This document shows positions 55,356 to 64,000 of a stretch of DNA of 64,000 bases, piece after piece. The notes beneath the pieces were generated by a model. The model was given only the letters and a program-made list of their open reading frames with translations. It was not told where the DNA came from and ran no database searches. The stretch covers positions 2,480,001-2,544,000 of the forward strand of contig JBBPUQ010000002.1 in the NCBI GenBank assembly GCA_038501195.1. The letters are read 5' to 3'. Within the stretch, counting starts at the first letter, position 1; every line of letters starts with the position of its first letter. The position numbers and the translations under genes are program-made. Source of the stretch: Nemania diffusa (Eukaryota > Ascomycota > Sordariomycetes > Xylariales > Xylariaceae).

Positions 55356-56086
55356 AGTTATTGGTATATTGTAAAAATATCATCTCACGGGTCTAGTAGC
55401 TAATCTAGACACGAACTCATCCCTGATGGAAATCCGATACTAGAGCTTTGTTTATGGTTTCAATCCTATACAGAATACTAGTCTTAATCTCAATTGCTAG
55501 AAGTTATACCAGCATAAATTTCACGGCCTACTTTATTTGAATTACTATGTCGGTCACCATTTTAAGCTGTAGCTTTTTCCTTCAACTATTAACATGGGTT
55601 GTTAGCATACATGATTACGAGGCTTAACATTCAATCTTGTGTTCCTCTGAACCTATTATAGAGGTAGGTCTGTAGCAGTGCTCGAAACACCATAAGTCTT
55701 AGAAAGCGACATAATTTCTGCGAGTTCTGGAATTGACCAAACAGACGCACATTCTCTTAATATCTCATAATAGTAATTAATGTAATAGAACTAACAATAT
55801 GAAGTTAAGGTATTGTGCAAAACTTTGTAAACCTCACCAAGTATCTTTGAGATATGCAGCTGCCTGACATGCGTTTAGCTTGTGCTACAAGGCAGGTACG
55901 TACCTATCTAGCCTACCTACTTTAGGTACCCATGTAATTGCACCGATATTTACTAGTACCCTATCATTTCTCAAGTCCAACATCAAGCTTCGAGGAATAT
56001 ATGTACCTACCTAACAACTAATCTATCAATTTCGGTACACCTCTCTTCAAACCTGTTCCCTATAATAGCCTTCGAATTGCATAGGG
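55356..56086. other. AT-rich intergenic spacer
   Basis: COG4 3' end and THO7 promoter. At 55890-55935 a dense group of GGTACGTACCTATCTAGCCTACCTACTTTAGGTACC-type words. No gene seen. Confidence 0.5.
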
Positions 56087-57217
56087 ATGGCAACATCACA
56101 TTTCGGCCTCCTCGAGGAGCGCGAGGAAACAGAGCTACATAAGACACGCCTACTTGCTGTTGAAGAGCGACCGTTCAAACGCCTGACTAAACGTCTCGTG
56201 GCTCCAGGTGCTTTCACGAACCAAAGCAAGAAACTCCCGACACCACCTCCCGACAGCAGCCACGACGATGCCGCAGACGGCATCTCCTCGTCCGCCCCAT
56301 CAGACACCGACATCGCGGCCCTGAAGGAGGACATCGTGCTGGACTTCGCCGCCTTCGACTCCGCCATCGCCCGCCTGCAGTTCCTGGCGACGGCTAACGC
56401 GGCGGAGCGCGAGCACTACACCTCGGCGCGCCTGCGCATCCTCAACACGATGGAGTCGGTGCGCGAGGGCAACGCGCAGCTGCGCACGCGGCTGGACGAC
56501 GCGCGGGCGACGCTGGCGCAGCGGCGCAAGTTCGACGAGCTCGCGGACCGGATCACGAGCAACCGCATGCTGCGCACGCGCGCGGAGCAGCACGTCAACC
56601 TAGCCAAGCTGGCCGAGGAGTGCGAGGAGCTGCGCCGCGAGAGCGAGGCCTACGGGGACACGTGGCGGGACCGCCGGGCGCAGTTCGAGCGGCTCGTCGA
56701 CGAGGGGCGCCGGCTGCGGGCCCTGATCCGCGACGAGAAGGAGGAGGTCGAGAGGAGGGAGGGCATGGACTCGGACGCCGAGGACGGCGAGGCGGCGCCC
56801 ACGCCCGGCAAGGGCATCGCGAGCGGGAACGCGACGCCGCGTCCGGAGAACAACGCCGCGGCGTTGGGGAAGGGGGAGGGGGGCAGCGCGACGCCTAGGC
56901 CGGACAGCAACAGGGACGAGCGGACGCCTAGGCCTGACAGTCCTGGTCCTGCAGCGGTGGGTGGTGAGAGCTTGAAGCCGAGGCTGGATGTTAGCGGGAC
57001 TTTCTCGAGGGCCGGGAGCATGGCTCCTAGCGTGACAGGTGGGAAGGAGGACAAGGGAGAGGAGAACGGCGACGATGTTGAGATGGGCGAGTTAGCTACG
57101 CAGCAGCGGCAAAGCCAGGATGGTGATACCCCGATGGCGGAGGAGTCACAAAATGCACCACAGATCACGGTCGACGGCCCGGCAGGTGGCGGCGAAGATC
57201 GGATGGACATAACCTGA
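56087..57217 (+). CDS. tho7: THO complex subunit 7 family protein
   Basis: Single-exon gene of 376 residues. THO couples transcription to mRNA packaging and export in the nucleus. The N-terminal third matches the Tho7/Mft1 family: GLLEEREETELHKTRLLAVEERPFKRLTKRL, then a Pro/Asp/Ser linker, then a long predicted coiled coil (about residues 80-225) with FAAFDSAIARLQFLATANAAER, ILNTMESVREGNAQLRTRLDDARATL and LAKLAEECEELRRESEAYG. The last 130 residues are low-complexity (SATPRPDSNRDERTPRPDSP, Gly/Glu-rich) and are longer than in animal THOC7. The coiled-coil half is extremely G+C-rich with strong third-position bias, opening long false frames on the other strand. The exact orthologue name (Tho7 or Mft1-like) is inferred. 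Confidence 0.82.
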   Translation: MATSHFGLLEEREETELHKTRLLAVEERPFKRLTKRLVAPGAFTNQSKKLPTPPPDSSHDDAADGISSSAPSDTDIAALKEDIVLDFAAFDSAIARLQFLATANAAEREHYTSARLRILNTMESVREGNAQLRTRLDDARATLAQRRKFDELADRITSNRMLRTRAEQHVNLAKLAEECEELRRESEAYGDTWRDRRAQFERLVDEGRRLRALIRDEKEEVERREGMDSDAEDGEAAPTPGKGIASGNATPRPENNAAALGKGEGGSATPRPDSNRDERTPRPDSPGPAAVGGESLKPRLDVSGTFSRAGSMAPSVTGGKEDKGEENGDDVEMGELATQQRQSQDGDTPMAEESQNAPQITVDGPAGGGEDRMDIT

Positions 57218-57641
57218 AGCTTTTGAGTGACAGATGGAGGTGATATTACGGATGGCTGTACAATAAAAGATTATACCCAGTAACTTTAGTGCAGAGTTAC
57301 AATAAGTCTGCTGTCGTGGCTTTGAGAGAGGCCATTAATATTCAGTTTCTATAATGGAATCCTCACCTCATGTGGTGTCATTAATTATCTATGGGTTCTC
57401 GTCCCGGGTACTTATCAAAAGCCCTCCACCGTTTTTGGTATCTTGTGCGTGGTAAGAAAAAAACGCACGATCGGCAAATTAGTTAACTCATACCGTCTTC
57501 ATCTACCACGGTCTGGTCCAGCGACGTCCCTACAAGCAAACGCGGGCTGGCGTGGTCTTATCTACCACTAACCGTTGCCAAGTAGCCTTATGATGTATTT
57601 CCTCCCTCTTCATGTACAGTACCGCCCTAGTGTCTCTTCCA
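57218..57641. other. Tail-to-tail spacer
   Basis: 3' ends of THO7 and the cofactor A gene. AATAAA-like word (CAATAAAAGA) at about 57260. Nothing else seen. Confidence 0.5.
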
Positions 57642-58106
57642 TCATGCAACAGGAGCCTCAACGCCGCGCCCTAGATTCAACGCCTCCTTAGCCTTTGTTA
57701 TCTCGTCTGCGGCTGCGCTCTCACTCTCCGCAGTGGCTATTTGCTCCTCGAGCCGCTGTACAGCCTCCGCGATGCGCTCATGTAGAGGTGCGAAGACGGC
57801 ACGAGTTTCCTCAATGGCTCTTTGCTAATTTCATGGTTCTCGTTAGCGGATTGACAACTAAAGCTCGCTAGAACCATGTCTGCAGCTCCTTAGCCTCTAG
57901 GGAAGGGCAGAGAAGGGGGGACAAACCTCCTGCTTCAGCATGAATGCTGCGTTTCCGTCCGCGGATTCGGGCGCGGCCTTTAGGTCTGCCTCGATCTTCG
58001 TTACGCGCTCCGACTGCTGCGCTAGTTCCTTGCGGTAGTAGCTGTCCTCTTTCACGAGACGCTGGACCGATTGGGTCGCGATGACTAGGGGTGATGGGGC
58101 GGGCAT
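57642..58106 (-). CDS. RBL2: Tubulin-binding cofactor A
   Basis: Small helical chaperone that binds beta-tubulin in the tubulin folding pathway (yeast Rbl2). Exon 1 is 57927..58106 and exon 2 is 57642..57824, with intron GTTTGT...AAATTAG; 120 residues. The three-helix bundle is visible as SPLVIATQSVQRLVKEDSYY, KELAQQSERVTKIEADLKA and FMLKQEQRAIEETRAVFAPLHERIAEAVQRLEEQ, with the splice inside KQE-QRAIEETR. The C-terminus is Ala-rich (SESAAADEITKAKEALNLG). The second exon is too short to stand out by itself and was found by protein continuity. Divergent from COX17, with 433 bases between starts. Confidence 0.92.
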
Positions 58107-58539
58107 TTTGGCTTCTGTCTTATGATGATAATGCTGGTGTCTCGATTATTTAAAGAATAGGGATTGATCTGATCTCTAGCAGCTTTTATAGGGTTGTGTG
58201 ATGTAGTTGCCTAAAGCTTTCGATGCTTCGCTATCGCATTCATATGTATGCCCAAAGTAGAAGTATGTTTTGGTGGGGTTGGCGGGGTATATAGTACTGT
58301 TTAAATACATATACTTCGCGGTACCTATCTGCGATGAAAGAATTGGCCAATCAGCTCCACATGTGCAAGCTGTGGTCTGATAAGAGATGCGTACCTCTTA
58401 AATTGACAAGTTCTTATCGAGTCGCTTATCGAAGCTCTCATTACAAATCCAATGACTGAATCTCAACATCTTATTGCGCCGCCCATCACCAATTACCTTT
58501 CATCAGTCGTCTAACAACATCCTACGTGTGGAACTCGCG
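58107..58539. other. Divergent promoter region RBL2/COX17
   Basis: Upstream regions of two small genes. No repeat or gene seen. Confidence 0.5.
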
Positions 58540-58899
58540 ATGTCTTCATCATTCTCTCTACGTATGGACCGCTTTCTCGTACTCTAGCGCTCTGCTGATG
58601 TTTGTAGCGTCGATTTCGCCAAAGGCCGAGTCCGCAGCTCCGGCGGCGGGCGCAAATGGCAGCACAACAGCTTCTAAGCCCAAGGTTCGAATCTCATCAT
58701 TCAACAATAAACAACCCCCTCGTTAAGAATCAATTATTAACATGCTTTCAATGCGTAGCCGTGTTGTGTGTGCAAGGACGAGAAAGTGCTACGGGACGAC
58801 TGCATGCTGTTCTCCAAATCAGCCGATCCCACGAGCGATTGCAAACCTATCATCGATCAATACAAGACGTGTATGGCTGGGTTCGGATTTCAAATATAA
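58540..58899 (+). CDS. COX17: Cytochrome c oxidase copper chaperone COX17
   Basis: Copper carrier of the mitochondrial intermembrane space that delivers Cu(I) to Sco1 and Cox11 for cytochrome oxidase assembly. Three small exons, 58540..58561, 58608..58684 and 58759..58899, give 79 residues. The last exon encodes PCCVCKDEKVLRDDCMLFSK and SDCKPIIDQYKTCMAGFGF. It holds the copper-binding C-C-x-C and the twin CX9C motif for Mia40-dependent import (C-KDEKVLRDD-C and C-KPIIDQYKT-C). The intron before it (GTTCGA...GCGTAG) joins SKPK to PCCVC, exactly the family junction. The N-terminus is less certain. A 46-nt intron (58562..58607) gives MSSSFSLPSISPKAES; alternatively translation starts at ATG 58598 (MFVASISPKAES) in the same frame. 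Confidence 0.92.
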
Positions 58900-59568
58900 A
58901 GTTCAAGGTCGACGAGCTGGGAAAGAATCGACTCTACAACCGACCGATACCCCCTATGTACACCATCGATTGCCCGACATGCCGGAGTGTTAAGAGCATG
59001 TTGTACGATTAATAGAAGGCTGCTACGGCCACTGTCTGCGTTACATTGCATTGGGCGGCGTTCAAACTGAAGAGATCCACATACCCGTCTCTTCTCTATG
59101 AGCCTAAGAATCTCGCGTCTTTGCCGTTTGGTTATAAGGAGGGGATTAGACGCACTTCACTCAACTGCAGATGAGTTTCACACAGGAAGCAATGAATTGA
59201 TCCATATAGGTGCCCCAACGAACCTAATCCGTGGTCCAAGGGTGATTTCGTATCATGTGTATGCGATGTTGGCGCCATTGCTATTCAATTAACTTCTCGC
59301 TGGTAGACTGGTGAGGCGGTCGTAAAGATGACTAACTGTGGTAGTCAGCTTCAAACATTATAGACGGGAATTAAATGAAGATGCAGAGTTGACATGTTCT
59401 AGACCACCGCCATTGACTTGCTCGGGTGCCGGCCACACGGTTATCACATGTATCACGACGATATGGCGCTGCTTCTCTACCAGGTTTAAGCATCACATGT
59501 GACTGTCATCGTACGAACGTGGTCCGGGCCAACACCCACTGCGGCGGGTTTTACCGGAGTGTTTACTG

Positions 59569-59610
59569 CCTACCTACCTACCTACCTAAGGTAGGTATGT
59601 ATGTATGTAC
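59569..59610. repeat. CTAC/GTAT microsatellite with inverted halves
   Basis: About five CTAC units run into AAGG and then GTAGGTATGTATGTATGTAC. The CCTACCTAAGGTAGG core is self-complementary and could form a small hairpin. Confidence 0.8.
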
Positions 59611-62232
59611 TATGTATATGTGTGCCATGGGGAGAGAAAAAAAAACGTGGAAAGACCCCAGCTATCGTGACTGACCTGGTGCTTGTCGTTCTTAGTGTAC
59701 GCTAGCGGCTACTGTAGGTATGTGCGGTATGTGCTGGTAGCCGACTAGTGCTGGTAAAACATTTACACTTAGGTACCTAGGTAGATCACGCTGCCACGAT
59801 CAGCCCTGCGAGCTAGCTATTCTGCCGTGTTTAGGCTAAATGCAACGTCCGGGGCCCCTCCTATGCTTATGCAAGTGCTGGGAACCTTGGAATGGTTAGG
59901 TACCCAGAACAGAATACAGCTGCACGGCATACCGTAGGTACCTCTGGACCAACTCAACGTAACCCACGCCACAGAGGGATGCAGAACATCATTTAGAAAA
60001 TCCGCATGATTGGTAAATGACACAGAGTAATTGACCTAATCTAGTCGAGACGCACTATAGGGCGATTACGAAAATACTTTTTTTTTCAGGTCACTTGAGG
60101 GCTCACAAAGAACTACCTACGCATAGGATAGGTGTACTACGCTAATCACCCCTGATTGGTAGTCCTTCAATGTTACCTTTTTTCTTTACCGCGGTCAAGT
60201 ATTGATTTATACACCAATGAGAACAAAGAGAATAGAGGTGGGGAATCCCGCAGATGGATATATATGTCCGCATAGGTAGTTGAGTGTGTGTCGTACCTAG
60301 GCCTTTTCAAGCACTAACTTAGTACACCTATCTAGTGGATGGGGTTAGGTATCTATCTATAGGTCAAGGTGTGTATTAGTATTTAATTTGTGAGCAGCTT
60401 CAACTGAGCGATGGACATGCAGTTCGGTCCGTGAGGGGAAATGCTCGAAACTTTTGGGGGAGGCTTTGTGACTTTCCTACGATGCCCTCGGGATGTCTGC
60501 TTGTTCAAAGCCAAGCCGAGAATATCTCGACCGTACATACCTGGGCATGTAGAAACAAGTGCTTAGTATCAGCTACCAAGTGCAGAAGCTCCGGCAGTTC
60601 GGGACGCGACTCCGTTTGGCACGCCACAGAGCCTCCAAGCGAATCTGGATTGGCTTTGTCACGACATCATCGTCCTCTCCGGGAATTGTTAGTAAGGAGA
60701 AAAAGAACGTTTCCGGTTTTTCGGATATTGCTGGTCGGTGAGACTAGCATGTCTGCCAAGACCCGTTGCTTTCGCGTTTCCTCGCTATTGCACATAGTCC
60801 CGTCTCGTCTACCGAGGCCATCTTTCGCACAGGCTGGCGTCTTATGGTTTGGTGTAGTGTAATGATGTATAATGCAACTAGTCCGGGAAGAATACGAGCC
60901 ATGAAGAAGAGCCAGGGTGTGTGGATGTGTTAATCAATTTCCAGAGGTCTGGGCTAACAGTAGGGGAAATCGAACGTCTAGCGTCTAACTCGAACACTTC
61001 TCTTCACGCTGGAAAGTGGTGCACTGATATCTAGATAATTTAAATACTTAATACGCTAACGCGTGCGATGGTTGCCAAGAGACGGGTTGCGTTTCCAACG
61101 ACGACGATGCGGTGTAACCTTGTCTGGATGTGCCAGGCACGAAACTGATCAACGACGAACCAACACCCCTCTTCTTCTGGAACGGAAGTAGAATCATCCC
61201 TGCTCCCCAGCAAAAGTCTACATATGGAGTGGGAGTTAGTCTAGTTCTTGCTACATAAGAAACAAGAGGGTGTACAGCATAGAACTACCTATACTGGAAT
61301 ATCTTATACACTTAGGTAGGTAGTCAGTTGTCCCATGTTGACCAGCTGACAATGTTCTACGTAGGCCATGTCCAATACTGTGCTCCCACCTTGCTGGGAA
61401 GCAATTACCTGGACAAAGTAGACCAGGTAATCCAACATCTAAGAGAACAACGAGGTTGGTTAGTATCACCTGCGGCACGGGATGCCACCCTGAAATAGCA
61501 TAACGCAGAAAGAGTCGTGATGGGTCGACGGCTCTCCAATGAGGACATGGCGAAAGGCAACACGCCCCTTGTTTCTCTATCCAGAGTCTCTACAACTCTC
61601 GGCCTGGACTCACTGCTCCAACCATCGGTGTTACTGAAAGGTATTTCCCCGCAGTCCAGTCGAATGCTTCTTCCAAGACGCTCGAATAGATTATATAACA
61701 CGTTGTCCTCGCAACACGGGTGGCTCTGTATCGAGGGTCGGAACAACTCGAGGTGCAGATTAACACCGAACGATGTCCCGCTGTGGACTCACGTTCCGTG
61801 AGAGAATTTAGTACCTGATCGCCATGCCCTCGCGCGCTGAGGGAATTTCGTGATATGCCTAGTAACTACTGGATTAGTCCGGAGGCGAACGGGTTCGAGA
61901 GACCAAGGTTCGCAGCTCTTCAGGATGTCGCGAACTCGTTTGGCGAGCAGTTCGGGAATGATGCCGACGTAATACAAACGGTAGTCCAATCAAACATGCC
62001 TACCCATGTTCTAACCTCGACTATGTTGGTCTAGTGTGCCCATTGTAGTGCCTGCACTACCTAGCTTAGTGAGATCCAAATCTGTTAAGCGATTTGTGCT
62101 TTTGGATGTTGCCCCTAGTGTGGTAGGTATGTATGTAGACTGACTACCTACAGTAGTTAACACAGACCTCCTCCCCTGCTATCTTCCCCCCCAATTACGC
62201 CACACCGTCTGGGGAGTTCAAGCTGGACCCCG

Positions 62233-62262
62233 GATGGGGTAGGATGGGGTATGATGGGGTAT
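62233..62262. repeat. 10-base tandem repeat, three copies
   Basis: Unit GATGGGGTAT (first copy ends in G), three adjacent copies, about 385 bases upstream of the sugar transporter start. Confidence 0.85.
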
Positions 62263-62644
62263 GTTCTTTACCGTATGTGCCAAACCCCATGTGAGCACCT
62301 TACCATAGTGTAGGTACCTCGTCTAGACTAAGAGCCCCAGATGTGTAAGTGTAAGAAACCAAGGGATTCTCTCCCGGTCCGCTCGGCCGCCTCCAGTTGC
62401 GTGACCCCAAGCATTGTCTATGTAGTGTATATATCTTGCAACTGGCCCGTCTCTGGAGCCCTACTTCTCCTCATGTTTCGTGAACTACCCTCTTTCCTCA
62501 CCTGACCGTATTTTCCTTCAGGCGGGAAAGTGAGAGCCTCCTCTTCTATATACCTCCGTCATAGCCCTTAGGGAATTGTCCTTTTGGGTTTCATCTTCAC
62601 GCAGACTTCTATCTAGTATAAGTCAGCGCCGTGGTACAGTCACG

Positions 62645-64000
62645 ATGGTTCTCGCTATAGCCGGCAACATTCCCAAAAAGGAGGCGGCTGTTGATGCTGC
62701 AGGAGAAGCCCCGGACTTCGAGAAGGTTAGCTGGTATAAGGAGCCCGGCCTACGGAAGTTGTATTTCTATGCCTTTGTTCTGTGCATTGCCTCGGCTACT
62801 ACTGGATACGATGGGTACGTTCCTCTCATTCTTTTGTTCCAACTTTGACCCTCCAAACATGATTAAAGACTAACACGTTACAGGTCGTTCTTGAACGCTG
62901 TCCAGGTCTTCCCACAATGGCAAGATGACTTTGGCCACCCCGTGGGTTCTGAGCTAGGTCTCCTAGTCGCGTTATATCAGATTGGTAGCGTGGTGTCTAT
63001 TCCTCTCGCGTAAGTTCAATCATCTTAGCACGTGGCCACTTGTATTTAGATCCTAACCCTCGATTCTAAACAGACCTATCCTTTGTGACAACTTTGGTCG
63101 CAAGCTCCCTATCATAATTGGATGCGTGATCATGATTGCAGGAGCTGTTACACAGACGACAGCCAACTCAATTGGTGCATTTATGGGTGGTCGTGTATTG
63201 ATGGGTTTTGGAAACAGCCTGGCCCAGATTGCGTCTCCTATGTTGCTTACAGAAATTGCCCATCCTCAACATCGTGGTCGTCTTACTGCTGTGTATAACA
63301 CACTGTGGAACGCTGGAGCTATTAGTGAGTGATCTTCAAGAAGAGACAACCCCTGAGGGGGAATCAGCTCTAATGTTCAAATAGTCGTCTCTGCTTTATC
63401 ACTGGGCACCAACTACATCGATTCCAGTTGGTCATGGCGTATTCCGGCTCTGGGACAAGGCTTGCCCTCGGTTGTTCAGATTATCTTCATCTGGTGGGTT
63501 CCGGAGTCGCCCCGATACCTCATGGCAAAGGACAAGCACGAGAAAGCGCTCGATATCCTAGCCCGCTATCACGGCAACGGCAATCGCGACCACCCAGTAG
63601 TGCAATTCGAGTACCGCGAGATCAAGGAGACAATCAAGATGGAGATGGAGGCGCAATCTAACACCTCGTATCTGGACTTCTTCAAGACTAAGGGTAACCG
63701 CTACAGACTGGCTGTCCTGTTCTCTCTGGGTCTCTTCTCGCAGTGGTCCGGTAATGCTATCATTTCGAACTACTCGAACGTACTCTACACGCAAGCGGGC
63801 ATCCAGGGCTCGGAACAGAAATTCGGTGTAAGTCGTTTGCCCTATCTCGGCTCAAAATGACTACTGACACAGTCTTACCTATAGCTTCAAACTGGTTCAA
63901 CCGGTCTCTCCCTCATCGTCTCCATCACCATGGCCACACTGATCGACAAGTTCGGCCGACGACCTCTGTTCCTGACAGCAACGAGCGGCATGTTTGTCAT
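62645..64000 (+). CDS. MFS sugar porter (3' partial)
   Basis: Proton-linked sugar transporter of the plasma membrane, major facilitator superfamily, sugar porter group. Exons are 62645..62814, 62884..63009, 63074..63324, 63385..63827 and 63885 to beyond the right edge. Evidence: first helix FYAFVLCIASATTGYDGSFLNAVQ (sugar-porter opening), GSELGLLVALYQIGSVVSIPLAPILCDNFGRKLPI (loop 2-3 G-R-K signature), GRVLMGFGNSLAQIASPMLLTEIAHPQHRGRLTAVYNTLWNAG, and WVPESPRYLM (end of helix 6 signature). After the break, SLGLFSQWSGNAIISNYSNVLY is helix 7 and ATLIDKFGRRPLFL repeats the G-R-R motif. About six to eight of twelve helices are inside the window. It resembles fungal lactose/hexose permease-like porters; the substrate is unknown. 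Confidence 0.93.

Larger units (their letters stand above)
58900..62644. other. Long gene-poor region
   Basis: 3.7 kb with no supportable gene on either strand. It holds a hairpin-forming microsatellite at 59569-59610, a 10-base tandem repeat at 62233-62262, many TACCTAGG/GGTACC words (about 59770, 59937, 60295, 62315) and the pyrimidine-rich promoter of the sugar transporter. Open stretches at 60431-60862 (plus) and 61405-61746 (minus) have no protein-like pattern. Confidence 0.5.

Noticed and set aside
56650..57210. Ser/Pro-rich minus-strand frame opposite THO7
   Set aside because: Shadow of the low-complexity tail of THO7.
58656..59012. 118-codon frame across the COX17 locus
   Set aside because: Wrong frame; the true reading is the three-exon COX17, whose Cys motifs appear only after splicing.
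60431..60862. 143-codon plus-strand frame
   Set aside because: Composition (Ser/Arg/Cys mixture) looks random and no motif is present.
61405..61746. 113-codon minus-strand frame
   Set aside because: No motif and overlapped by an equally open frame on the other strand.

Overview
The window is nuclear DNA of a filamentous ascomycete (Pezizomycotina). The genes are short-intron, mostly 46-90 nt with GTRNGT donors, CTNAC-like branch sites and YAG acceptors. They encode fungal proteins: a RMT2 arginine methyltransferase, a VTC4 polyphosphate polymerase, an eisosome protein, a HET-domain protein and a 49 kDa complex I subunit of fungal type. Protein wording (for example the hexokinase N-terminus) and a twin intron of the 'stwintron' kind suggest Sordariomycetes, possibly Xylariales; the order is an inference. 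Gene blocks are G+C-rich; many spacers are A+T-rich and gene-free.

Layout. 1-4.3 kb: the end of a Rab geranylgeranyltransferase beta gene, a 2 kb AT-rich spacer, and a Cys-rich single-pass membrane protein. 4.9-9.7 kb: three minus-strand genes, RPC40/RPAC1 (Pol I/III), COQ6 (ubiquinone) and a Pil1-type eisosome protein. 10.7-13.5 kb: a fungal PD-(D/E)XK nuclease-like gene with a changed core residue, and a small His-rich protein. 15-22.4 kb: OST1, a small papain-fold-like protein, and hexokinase. 22.4-29.6 kb: RMT2 and VTC4 (divergent), then a cystathionine gamma-synthase-type PLP enzyme. 29.6-32.8 kb is a gene-poor AT-rich block. 32.8-41 kb: an unknown Cys-patterned protein, the 49 kDa complex I subunit and a GH2 glycosidase. 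41.4-44.6 kb: MCM4. 46.1-48.5 kb: a HET-domain protein alone in an AT-rich island. 49.9-58.9 kb: coatomer zeta, SUA5, COG4, a THO complex subunit 7, tubulin cofactor A and a three-exon COX17. 59-62.6 kb is nearly empty. The window ends in a truncated MFS sugar transporter.

Function. Most genes are unlinked housekeeping functions: membrane traffic (Rab prenylation, COPI, COG), mitochondria (COQ6, complex I, COX17), N-glycosylation (OST1), replication (MCM4), transcription and mRNP (RPC40, THO7) and tRNA t6A (SUA5). I see no biosynthetic cluster, intact transposon, CRISPR array or convincing tRNA/rRNA gene. The most unusual features are: a donor-interrupted twin intron in the coatomer zeta gene; two exactly 54-nt, stop-free, phase-0 introns (MCM4 and COG4) whose retention would insert 18 residues; a basic presequence-like, AUG-less N-terminal extension on SUA5; and an apparent Glu-to-Ala change in the core motif of the PD-(D/E)XK protein. 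Exon boundaries were read by eye from splice signals and protein continuity; no alignment could be run.
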